Below, piece by piece: positions 34,591 through 45,264 of a DNA stretch of 59,758 bases. Source of the stretch: Rhizophagus sp. LPA8_4_AMF (Eukaryota; Glomeromycota; Glomeromycetes; Glomerales; Glomeraceae). The notes below the pieces were generated by a model. It saw only the letters and a list, made by a program, of their open reading frames with translations. It did not search any database and was not told the DNA's origin. The stretch lies in contig JADRCO010000063.1 of assembly GCA_021464525.1 (NCBI GenBank), positions 1-59,758 of the forward strand, given 5' to 3'. The stretch's first letter is position 1; each line of letters opens with the position of its first letter. The position numbers and the translations under genes are program-made.

Positions 34591-37500
34591 ATGGCTTCTG
34601 CAATTAAAAGGACTTTTTCTAGAGCCAAGAGCCCACAGCCACCAAAAGCTACTCCAGCTATTGGCTCTATACTGAATACACCATCTCCTCCTTCTACAAT
34701 TTCGGAAACACCTAATCAGAGCGTTAGCAATAGCAATTCACCTTCTCCTGCTCCAAATCAATCAACTCGACAAAATGTCAAAGTCGTCGTTAGAATTAGA
34801 CCTTCAAATGCAGTCGAAATGATTAGAGGAGATACTGAAGTTTGGGAGGTAAAAAATGATTTGCGAAGAGTTGGTTTACGAGCTGACTATTGTGAACGAT
34901 ATAGGAAGCAAATGGCGGAATACTTTTTTGGTAAACTTAAGCTATTTTATTTCTTCAAGTTTCATATATGAGTATAATTAATGTATTGTTTTTTTATTAT
35001 AGATGAAGTATTCACTGGTAGTGACAACAAAATTTTGTTCGAAAAAGGTGTACGAGATACAATTAGGTGAGTAAAAGTAATGTGTTTAACAACATGATCG
35101 TCCATTGTAAATAATTTCTGAATTTAATTATTGATTTAAAATTTCATAGGTCTACTATGGAAGGTTATAACGGTATGTTAGAGATTTCTTTTTTTTATTG
35201 GTTAAATTTGAGCACGGTTTGATTAGATGAATTTCTTATCAATAGGAACTGTATTTGCTTATGGTCAAACGTCTTCGGGTAAAACTTTTGTAAGTCATAA
35301 CTTTCATAATATTGTAATATATTTCGATTATTCGTAAATACATAGGTTAAATCTCTTAATTGCAATTTTATCTTATAGACGATGGTATAAACTATTTTCA
35401 TTTGATATAAATGTTTTGATTATAAAATGAATTCTAAACGTCATTAATTACAAAAATTTAATTTATAATATTTGCAGTCAGGTAGAAATATTATATTTTA
35501 TGATTTGATTTTAATTTAATCTGAACATTTAGTAACTTCATTTTATTATATAGGTACTAATTCACAGCCAGGCGTTATTCCACAAGCAGTAGATTGTGTG
35601 TTTGATTATATTAAAGAAGTAATTCGCGATTTTAAGTTATTTTGAAGTTTCGTAAAAAATTCAAATTCGTTGACCGGTTTCATCAACGTAAATAATAATA
35701 TGGAATTTTATTATAGTGTCAAGAAAAGGAATTTCTTCTCCGTGTTTCATATATGGAAATTTATAATGAAACTGTGCGCGATCTTTTATCACCAGAGACT
35801 GAAGATTTAAGAATTCATGAAGATAAAAGAGTATATCTTGATATTTATTATCATATTTTACATCTTAATTGTATTTAAATATTATCGTTACTTTCATAAC
35901 AAACATTAGCGAGGCGTATACGTTAGTCCTCTTAAAGAAGTAGTTGTTTCTACACCTAGACAAGTGTTAAAAGAGATCATAAAAGGAGAAGGTACGTTAG
36001 TTATTATTATAACTTATCTCGAAAAAATTTGGTTACTTATAAATTATGTGTTATTTATTAGCCAATCGACACATGAGTTCGACTGATTGGAACGAGCGAA
36101 GCAGTCGTTCCCATACAATATTTCAAATGGTAATATTAGCGAATATATGAGTTACCGAGAAACATTCTATTCAAATATTTAACATAATGAATCCTTTATT
36201 AAGGTTATTGAGAGCACTGCCAAAAACTCATCGCCATCTGCTTCTCATCGTTACCATCCAGCTGGTCCGAAAATGTCTGGCGCTTCAGTGTCACTTTCCG
36301 TGTTGGTAATTATTATGAATATATTATAGTTAATTGATCGGCATCGATTTTATTCATTAATATCTTTTTCATTTGTTAATTAGAATTTAATAGATTTGGC
36401 TGGTTCTGAAAAAGCCACAACATCGATAGACCGCCGAAAAGAAGGGGCTTACATTAACAAAAGGTTTATTATACGAACCCTATATTCAATTAACACTTGA
36501 GAATTTGAAGTAATCATGTATAGATTAACTTTAAGATATTTTTCAGTTTGCTTACATTAGGCACAGTTATTTCTAAACTTACAGAGAATAGTAGCGGGTA
36601 ACTTGATAATCTAATAACTAAAGGTTGATACTTAAATAACATAATAACCGAGACTTTTTTTTTATGTAATAGTGGACACATACCATTTCGTGACTCCAAA
36701 TTAACGCGTATTTTACAGAATTCGCTCAGTGGAAATGCTCGAGTTTCTGTAATATGTACTATATCACCATCAGTTATAAATCTCGAGGAGTCACAAAACA
36801 CTCTTAAATTTGCAGCCCGAGTGAAGAAAGTTGTTACAAAAGCACATACAAATGCGGTTTGTATTTATTTATTTATTTTTATATTCTTTATTATTTTCGT
36901 TGATTAATAATTAATTTTAATTTGTTTAAATTTATGCATAATTCTTAGGTAATGGATGATAAGGCTTTATTACAAAAATATCGGATGGAAATTGAAGAAC
37001 TTAAGTCCAAACTTGAAAGTACTAATATATCTAACGACAAAGAGAAGGAGGCTGAGTTGTCGCAAATGTTGGCACAAGAAAAAGCCAAGGTAAACTATAA
37101 GAATATAAAAAATTAAATTTACAAAAAAATTTGATAATTTATTTATTTATTTTTTTTATTTTTTTTTTTTATAATAATAGCACGAGGAACAGATGATGGA
37201 AGCTCAACTTGTCCGTACGGCCTTGAAGGAAAGAATTGATCATCTTACCAAGTTGATTTTAAATAATTCTTCCTTTTCGGGCAGTCCAGCAAATGCTTTA
37301 GTACGTAAAGTTTTAGTTGAGCCTAGCGGAGTCGATCAAGTTAGTTATATTTATATAATAATTTAATAATCATTTCAATTTGTTTTATTTTGATTTATTT
37401 TGTATGTTGTGTTTAAAGTCTTCTGGCCCTAAGACTAATAATGACTTAACAAATGCTCAGTTTGAAAAACAAATCGCGGATCTCAGATCAGAGCTCAATA

Positions 37501-38067
37501 GCAAGAACAAAATTATCGAGCAACTAATTGCCGAAAAAAGAAATGAATTACAAAGAACCAAAGAATTAGAAATAATTATAGATCAGCAACAAGAAAAGAT
37601 TCAATTACTTGAAAATGATGGTAGAGGACATTCTCGTAGTGGAAGTGGCCGTGATTTCTCTAATAGTCCAGAATATAGTGATTTGAGCAAGACAATACAG
37701 AGACAAAGTCATATGATTAAAGAACTTCAAGAAGACATTAAGACAAAAGAAAAAATTATTGCTAAACAAAATGAAATGTTGCATCTAGCAGAACTCTTGC
37801 AATTTGAAAGTAAATCGGCGAATAAGATTAATGGGCATCATATAGAAAATGGCACATATCGAGCGGATGAGATTAAATTAACCAATATCGATGAAATAAC
37901 AAATTCGGACGATAATAGGGGTAATGATAGGAATGATGTACTGTTGAAAAACAACTGTTTAATAATTTCTGATGAAGCGATTCTTATATTCTTGTTGTTT
38001 ACATTTTCGAATTTTATAACAGTCGGTTGAAGTTAAGCCTCCCTCTGACGGGGATAGTTTGTATTAA
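34591..38067 (+). CDS. Kinesin-7 (CENP-E-like) motor protein
   Basis: A plus-end-type microtubule motor. A Ser/Pro-rich head (residues 1-60) is followed by the motor start [15 protein letters not shown], then [35 protein letters not shown] (P-loop), [65 protein letters not shown] (switch I), [11 protein letters not shown] (switch II), [40 protein letters not shown]. The GVYVSPLKE and [10 protein letters not shown] wording matches kinesin-7. Coiled coil follows (36950-37800). About 18 exons, including 6-nt (35379-35384) and 4-nt (35478-35481) microexons. The last frame runs unspliced to 38030; a GTACTG donor at 37938 and acceptor at 38022 give an end [14 protein letters not shown] with stop at 38067, which I prefer. 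Confidence 0.93.
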
Positions 38068-38629
38068 TTTCTAGTAAATCCACTAGGTTAGTGCATAAAA
38101 TATTTAATAGTATAATCGTAGTAATAATTATAATTTGCATGTATAAAGTAAAATCATAATCATAATAAACCGACATTGACGCCAAACATTTAACTGCATT
38201 GTTGTAATATTTCTTTATTATATATAATATAGGTCACGGTGCTACTGGTTAGGGCCATTTTAAGTATATTAAGTATATTTTAAATTATATTTAGATCGGG
38301 TAGTTATTTTTTTAAAAAAAACTTTATTTCTCCATTCTTTTCGGGTGGTTTTTTTTTATTTATTTTTTCTTCAATTTGGTTGTATGTATTTTATCCATTT
38401 TATTTTATATACATAATAATAATTTTATAGACTGTTTTATTTAGACATTTTTTTTTATATTTATTTTGAAAAAGAATTATCAAACTTTTTTTTGTAAATA
38501 TAAAATTAATAATAATATTAAAAGGATAAATATTATCACAAATTATCTTGTTAAGTAGTTTAAAAATGATTCCGATGTCTCGCACATATTTTTAAGCTTT
38601 GTAATTTAGGTATAAATTAGCTTTAGATT
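38068..38629. other. Convergent 3' spacer kinesin / FRG1
   Basis: AT-rich, T-tracts, no gene recognised. Confidence 0.4.
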
Positions 38630-39712
38630 TTATTTGCAATAACGATCTGCTTTGACTTTTTCACGACGATTGAGTAAACTGTAAAAAATATTAATATTTT
38701 GTTATATGAAAATATAACGGAAAAATAATAATTTATAAATGACTTACGCTTCAGCAAAGGTTCCTTCCTTCTTCGCTTTCTTTAATTCTGAGATTTCTTC
38801 CTTAGACGTTTTTACTCTGCCACCGCCCCAAGTTTGATATTTTTTGCTATAATCAAATAAATATAGGTACATGTGAGTATTAACTAAAAGTTCAAAGTAA
38901 CTTTTTAACTTTTTAGAGAAAATTTCCAAATAAAAAAACGATACATTTGTTCAATCTCGTATTCACTAATAGGTTTTGTTTCTTTTTTTGTACTCTTAAC
39001 TTTTTTCCGTAATCTGGCTTGACATTTTATTTTCCAAGTTTCACAGAATCCAACGGTTTCAACATCAGCTCTTAAATTATAACCACCATCAGCAATTTCG
39101 TCAACACTTAAATATTTTTCATAAATACTTTGTAATGCAATTCCATCACTTTTTATAATAGGTGTCCATTCTTCTTGAGGACCAATTGCTTCTCTTTCTG
39201 CTGTAATAACACCAAATTTATCTGAAGCTAAATATTTTTCATCAAAAGTTTTTATTGAAATACGGTCTGTACTACCAACAATTCTAGAGCCAATAAATAC
39301 TGAAGCAATATCTTCAGGTTCAATTGTTGACAATTGTTTTCCAGGTGGTAAAGGTTGCACTCCAATACTATGATCTTTTTCTGAACAATATAGGCAAGAC
39401 AAAGGTTCACTATTGAAAATTAAAAATAAAGGGCCAATGAGATCCTCTTGAGTTTCTGCAAAAACCCAACCTATTAAAAAAAAAAAATTTAGAAAAGCAA
39501 ACAAATGACGTGATTATAAAATAAAAAAATAACCTTCTTGATTTCCTTCTTCTTCAATAGATTCTTCAGCCTTACGCTTTTTCTTTTTTCTATAAAAAAG
39601 AATGATACGATTATTAAGTATTTGTTAATAAATAATGACTTGTTTAAACTAACTTTTTATCTCGATCGCCTTTGAAACTTAATTTTCCCTTGGAAGCTTT
39701 ATATTCGGACAT
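38630..39712 (-). CDS. FRG1: FRG1-family protein
   Basis: FRG1 is a nuclear/nucleolar, actin-bundling, RNA-associated protein with a fascin-like beta-trefoil, found with spliceosomes. From ATG 39712: MSEYKASKGKLSFKGDRDKK, a second exon of Lys/Glu-rich KKRKKAEESIEEE, then the trefoil: GWVFAETQEDLIGPLFLIFN, DIASVFIGSRIVGSTDRISI, KYLASDKFGVITAEREAIGP, QEEWTPI, IYEKYLSVDE, VETVGFCETWKIKCQAR. Later exons give a KKYQTWGGGRVKTSKEEISE segment and the C-terminus LLNRREKVKADRYCK, almost identical in pattern to the animal FRG1 end. Five exons. It is divergent from the YPI1 gene. Confidence 0.93.
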
Positions 39713-39943
39713 GACAGGGAATAAAGATCTACAGTAAACTTCCAGAAATTTTAAAAGTACATTTTATTTGTTACACACGAATATCTATTTACACTGCGAA
39801 ATCATGTTGTATAATGTCATTGTTAAACGTGGGCGTCGGGTCTTCGCGTGTCAATCGTATCATAGTTATGTAAGTATGTAAGTAAAAAATCATATAAATA
39901 GACAATCGATTTTTACCTAAAAAAAAAATTCTTTATACAAATA
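39713..39943. promoter_or_regulatory. Divergent promoter region FRG1 / PP1 inhibitor-3
   Basis: 231 bp between the start codons. No specific factor site is recognised. Confidence 0.35.
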
Positions 39944-40688
39944 ATGGCAGCTGGAGACTCTCTACGTTATCGTGCTCGTACTGCAGTACCTGCAGGTATT
40001 ATTTGAGTGTTTCAGTTTTATTAATTAAAATATATTTATTGATACTCTTATATTAGGTCGTCCGGAAACATATGGGTCCAGAACTATGACAATTCATCCT
40101 GAAGAACTTGCCGAAGAAGTAGGACCAGTTTCTTCAGAAGAAGAAAGTGAATTATCAACACAACCTGTTGGAACTTTAAAACTTCGTGGTGATGGTGATG
40201 GTCAATCTAGTGGCAGAAAAGTTAAATGGGATGATACCGTTGTAGACAATGAAGGTTTAGGAAGAAAGAAATCAAAAAGTATGTATAAAATTTTACCAAT
40301 TTTTATTTTTCATGAATTGATTATTTAATTTTATTTATTTACTTTTCCTGCACAATAAAGTTTGTTGTATCTATCATAAACCTCGTGCGTTTGGTGAATC
40401 ATCGGATGAAGATTCCAGTAGTGATGATTCGGATCATGATCACGATCATGACCATAAAAATGATCACCATCACCGCCATAATCATAAACGTCCCGACAAA
40501 TGTTATCGAAATACTCCAAATGCATATGAACGTCAACCACAATACAAAAGTACGAGAATATTAAACAAATCACTTTATAATAATAATAATGACAATAATA
40601 ATTGACATAATTTTTTATTTTAGGTCGCCCACGACCACCAATCCCAAATCCAGAACCAAATGATAATCCAACTTCTCCTTCATCATAA
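39944..40688 (+). CDS. YPI1: Protein phosphatase 1 regulatory inhibitor-3
   Basis: It binds and restrains or targets PP1, largely in the nucleus. Four exons: MAAGDSLRYRARTAVPA, a second exon from GRPETYGSRTM to LGRKKSK, a third from KVCCIYHKPRAFGESSDEDS, and a short last exon ending PTSPSS. Family signatures are RKVKWDDTVVDNEGLGRKKS (with the RVxF-type docking KVKW) and CCIYHKPRAFGESS. A His/Asp-rich run (40425-40490; alternating His-Asp then HHHRHNHK) could bind metal, like the Cys/His-rich tract of animal inhibitor-3. Confidence 0.93.
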
Positions 40689-40838
40689 TATTTAAAACAA
40701 AGGCCCATGATTTTTTAAGTATTAAAGATAGAATATAAAATAGAAGTAATATCGTTTATAAAAACATTTTCTTTTTTATTATTGGCTTGTATGTAAATTA
40801 CAAATAAGAACTTTAGTTATAATTTCAATAAAGTGCAT

Positions 40839-40857
40839 ATTTTTTTTTTAAAAAAAA
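40839..40857. repeat. T10A8 palindromic tract at a convergent gene end
   Basis: A homopolymer palindrome between the YPI1 and uL3m 3' ends; one of several such tracts in the window. Possibly part of the 3' processing signals of both genes. Confidence 0.5.
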
Positions 40858-40900
40858 TTTAAATATATTCTCTGCAAAAAAAATCTTTACAAAAATTCTT

Positions 40901-42058
40901 TCAACCTTCTTTAGGCATAAAGGGATCAACACCACCAGTTTTGGCCATCAATTCTCTTGGCATATAATTCACAATTTCAGGATCTATAGTAGGAAAAGGA
41001 GGTGGTATACAATCTGATGGAAAACATTTTTTCCCAGGTTTCTTTACAGCATCTCTTATTCTTACATATTGATCATCAAAACCAGGAACACCACCTTTGA
41101 CATAAATCAAATTCAAAATGTTGTCAATTTTAAGAATTTTCAAATTTAAAACCGTCGCACTGTTACCTCCAAGCCTACCCGCCATCTTTTTTCCTTTGAA
41201 AACTTTTCCTGGGTCCTATTATAATGAATAATATATAGGAGAAAAGTTGGAGCTATAAAAAATATATGAACATTTGAATAGAAACAAACCTGATTTTGAC
41301 CTGTTGAACCAGCAGAACGATGAGTCAATGAAGTACCATGTGAAGCAGGCAATCCTCTAAAATTCCATCTTTTCATAACACCCGCAAAACCTTTACCAAT
41401 TCTACATAAAATTTAATTATTATAATACAAAATTACTTTTAAAAATAAGTACCTTTTTATATATAATAATTCTTACGAAGGAGCTGTTACGTCTACATAT
41501 TGTCCTGGTACAAAATGTGCTGCTTTTATTTCAGTTCCGACAGGTAAAACAGCATCAGAGGTGACATGAAATTCTAACAATTTTTTTTTCGGGTTAACCC
41601 CAGCTTTTCTAAAATGACCTAATAAAGGTCTTGTAAATCCTTTTAATTTTTTTTCAGTACAACCGATTTGAACTGCAACTAAAGGTGGCTTTACATATTT
41701 TGAATTTTGTTTAATTTGAACCACTTGAACTTTATCCAACTAATTTTTTTTAAAAGAAGTAAAAAAGTATGATTATTACAAAAGATTTTAAATCTTATAC
41801 AATTTTTCTTACCTGTAAAATTGTTACTGGATGTCTTACACCCCATTCATCCCATAATGCAGACATTCCTCTCTTTCTAGCAATTGCACCTAACCGTATA
41901 GAATTTTGTGTCCATCTTGTTTTTTCTGATAATGTAGTTGAATCGCTAGAAAAATTAGATTCCGTAAAGGAGGAATATTGCCTGGAAAATCCGGAATTAT
42001 TTAGTTTAACTATTTTATTAAAAAGAGTTGTTCGTTTAAATGTTAAAGAAAAAGACAT
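40901..42058 (-). CDS. MRPL3: Mitochondrial large-subunit ribosomal protein uL3
   Basis: A structural protein of the mitoribosome near the peptidyl-transferase centre. From ATG 42058 a basic Ser/Thr-rich presequence ([20 protein letters not shown]) precedes [19 protein letters not shown] and RHPVTILQ. Exon 2 (from 41739) gives [54 protein letters not shown]; exon 3 [35 protein letters not shown]; exon 4 [60 protein letters not shown] and KKMAGRLG are diagnostic of bacterial-type uL3. Four exons. It is divergent from LCMT1 by 132 bp. Confidence 0.95.
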
Positions 42059-42190
42059 GACTATTTAAAAAAAAAACGTCGATTTTTGGAATTTATATCA
42101 ACCAACCATAAGCCAGATCATGGAAGATCCTTCTATAAATATAAAATTTATAGATTTAAAATACAGTATAAGCAAAATACTCTTCTATCA
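42059..42190. promoter_or_regulatory. Divergent promoter region uL3m / LCMT1
   Basis: 132 bp between start codons, the tightest divergent pair here. An in-frame extension upstream of LCMT1 (from about 42086) lacks an ATG. Confidence 0.4.
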
Positions 42191-43585
42191 ATGTCTTTTC
42201 GTGTACCGATAGATTCTTCAAGTCAAGATAATGCTATACGTGGAACTAATGATGACGCTGTAACAAGTAAACTGTAAGTAATAAGTGACTCCGAGAAAGT
42301 TGTTATTGAATTTTATCTAGAACTTAAAACAAATACATTAAAAAGGTCAGCAGTTAATACCGGACATATTCAAGACAAATATGTAAGATATTTTGTTCGA
42401 AGACCATCAAAGAGACCACCCATCATTAATAGAGGAACATACGTTCGTAATACTGGATTAGACATATTAATCACGAAATTTTTGGAAGGTGGTGGAGAAA
42501 ATGTAAATAAACAAGTTGTATCATTTGGAGCTGGATCTGATACGCGATACTTTAATTTCAAGGTAAATTTTTTTTTTTTAAAAAAAAAAATAATTCTATT
42601 TAAAATTTTTCTTTTTTTAATAGGCAGCATCACGTAAATTTTATAAATATTTTGAAATTGATTATCCTGAAATCACATCAAAAAAAGTTGCAATCATTCA
42701 AAAACATAAAGATTTATCAGATTTAATCGGGAATGAAATACAAATAGGTATTTTTCATAATTACTTTACAGGCATTTATTAAAAATAAACGTAACAATTT
42801 ATTGTAGGAAAAGGTGGTACAGAAATCTACGCGCCAGATTATTGTTTAATATCCGGAGATCTTAGAGAATGGGAGGAGAATATAGTATCACATTTAGAAG
42901 AACATCATGGTTTTGATCGAAGGTAAAAAAAAAAACAAAAAAAAAAAATAATACTATGTACATATTAAAGTTTATTATCATGGATGAACTAATGAACTAA
43001 CTTAAACCAAAAATAACTAACTTTATAATAAAAAGTATTCCGACATTATTCTTATCAGAATGTGTATTAATTTATATGGACCCGATTGATTCTAATAAAA
43101 TTGTACAATGGGCTGGAGATAATATGACAGCAGCAATATTTATAGTTTACGAACAAATATTACCAAATGATGCTTTTGGATCTGTTATGTTACAAAATTT
43201 AAGATCTCGTAATATTGAACTCCGTGGTATACACGCATATCCTGATTTACAAAGTCAAAAAGATCGTTATTTATCGCGTGGATGGACTCACGCCGAAGCT
43301 GTTGATATTAATGAAGTTCATGATAATTATATCGATCCAAATGAAATTTCCAGGTAACGAACAAATTAAAAAGAGTATGATTAGAAATAAATATATATAT
43401 ATATATAATTTTATTAAGTGTATAACTTTTATTTTAGAATATCAAAATTGGAATTTCTCGATGAGCTTGAAGAATGGCGACTTCTTGCATCTCATTATTG
43501 TATCGCTTGGGCTTATATAATAAAAGATATATCAACCAAATCTCTATTCGATCATGTAAAATTTGATAATTATAAAAATATATAA
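42191..43585 (+). CDS. PPM1: PP2A leucine carboxyl methyltransferase
   Basis: It methylates the C-terminal leucine of the PP2A catalytic subunit using SAM, controlling holoenzyme assembly. About six exons. N-terminus: DNAIRGTNDDAVTSKLSAVN, then YVRYFVRRPSKRPPIINRGT, YVRNTGLDILITKFLEG; SAM motif QVVSFGAGSDTRYFNF; FYKYFEIDYPEITSKKVAII; YCLISGDLREW; PTLFLSECVLIYMDPIDSNK; IVYEQILPNDAFGSVMLQNL; and EFLDELEEWRLLASHYCIAW near the end. All match LCMT1/Ppm1 order. An intron after TRYFNFK carries a T12A11 palindrome. Length is close to the 330-residue family norm. The stop is at 43583-43585. Confidence 0.94.
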
Positions 43586-44209
43586 CAAGCTTGTGAGAAA
43601 ATATTCTTCGATGAGTCTAAATAAAAGTATTTATTTATTTTTTAAGAAAAAAAATAAATTAAATTAGTCTGAAGTTTTAATAAGAAATAAACTTTCTTTT
43701 ATAAAAAATTTTCACTCAGTGAGAAGATTGTTACTTCATAACTCATTCTTGTAGAGTTCGGATTAATAAAAAGAGATACGATACATTCTAAAGTTTAACA
43801 TCACAGCGAATGAAAGGAAAGAAAAAAAAAAGTCAATAAAACATACCTTCCAGAGTAAAAAAAAAAAAATTTCCCTTAAATTTTCCTAAAAGCCTCAATC
43901 ATGTGATCAATTGATGGGGCGCTTTTTTTTGTGGCGCATCTTTGGGGCACTAAAGTTTGAACCCTGAAATTTTTACTGGTGAACTTTATCTCGCGTAATT
44001 ATAACGATGAAAGAAAATAACTAGGTTTACTATTATATTCACCCCTTGACATGCCTTTAAAATATCCGATTTGGATACGATATCGGGGTAAAATTTGATT
44101 TCCTATAATAATGTAACGAAAAAAATTATCAAATCATGTTAAAATGATGAATGATGACATCACAGCTGCGAAAGAAGATAAATTTCTCGTAAAATAAAAC
44201 TTCACTTTA
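43586..44209. other. Intergenic region LCMT1 / dUTPase
   Basis: AT-rich with A-tracts; no ORF or element recognised. Confidence 0.4.
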
Positions 44210-44215
44210 ACGCGT
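44210..44215 (+). promoter_or_regulatory. ACGCGT (MCB-type) box before dUTPase
   Basis: A single ACGCGT 26 bp before the start codon of a classic S-phase gene. Position so near the ATG is unusual; it could equally be leader sequence. Confidence 0.4.
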
Positions 44216-44240
44216 TTATTAATATTAAAACTTTTTCAAC

Positions 44241-44998
44241 ATGCCAAACACTATAGGAATAATCACTTCTAGTAACAAAGAAAATAAGGATTTTATTACT
44301 GCTAACACAGAGTTTACTTCAAAAAAACGAAAGCTGTCAGTTTCAACGAATCATTTAAATTTACGTGTAAAACGTCTTAGTCCTAAAGCTAAAATCCCTA
44401 GACGTAGTTCTGTAAAAGCTGCTGGTTATGACTTATACAGGTATAAAATATCGTAAATATTGTCATTGCTATACTGTAGTCCGTGTAAACTTACAAAATT
44501 TTTATTTATTTACTTGTAATAATAAAGCGCGTCCAATATCACTATTCCAGCTAAAGGAAAAGCTCTAGTTCCCACTGATCTAGCTGTTGTTGTTCCAGAA
44601 GGAACTTATGGGCGCGTCGCTCCAAGAAGTGGGCTTGGTATTGTGTTATTATTTTTTTTATTATGCAGTTAGATAAGTTTTTAACATTTTTTTACGAAAG
44701 CTCTAAGAAATTCCATTGATTGTGGCGGTGGAGTTGTTGATGCTGATTATCGTGGTCCAGTGGGAGTTATTTTGTTCAATCATGGCGAAGTAGAATATCA
44801 AGGTATATATAAATTCACTTTTTATTTTAAAATTCTCGGATTTAATTAATCTTGTAATATTTAATTATAGTTAATGAAGGTGATCGAGTTGCACAACTTG
44901 TCCTTGAACGAATTTGCACTCCTGACGTAGTTGAAATCGAAGAATTGGACGAAACTGAACGTGGTAATCGCGGATTCGGTTCTACTGGGCTTCAATAA
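44241..44998 (+). CDS. DUT1: dUTP pyrophosphatase
   Basis: It hydrolyses dUTP to dUMP and keeps uracil out of DNA. Four exons. A 50-residue Lys/Ser-rich N-terminus may be a nuclear-targeting extension. All five trimeric-dUTPase motifs are seen in order: 1 AAGYDLYSASN (joined across intron 1), 2 APRSGLAL (across intron 2), 3 [20 protein letters not shown] with the catalytic Asp, 4 [12 protein letters not shown], and 5 [11 protein letters not shown] with the C-terminal Phe. The stop is at 44996-44998. Confidence 0.97.
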
Positions 44999-45264
44999 CG
45001 TATACTTGACATTACATAGTTTTTAATATATTTTAATAAAATTATCAGAGAGCGATAAAGCAATAAATTGGAGATAACAAACGCGATTTATTTGATTATA
45101 ATAAATATATGAAGTAAAAATATTAAGAACATATATTATAAACGGAAGAATATAATTGATAATTGCAATCATAATTGTTTTTCTCTCGTTAAATCTACCA
45201 AAGATTCGCAAATGTGAACATTCACTTTATTACAATATTTGCTTTACCATTCCATTTTCGAAAA
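44999..45264. other. Convergent 3' spacer dUTPase / CHERP-like
   Basis: 266 bp, AT-rich, no gene recognised. Confidence 0.4.
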
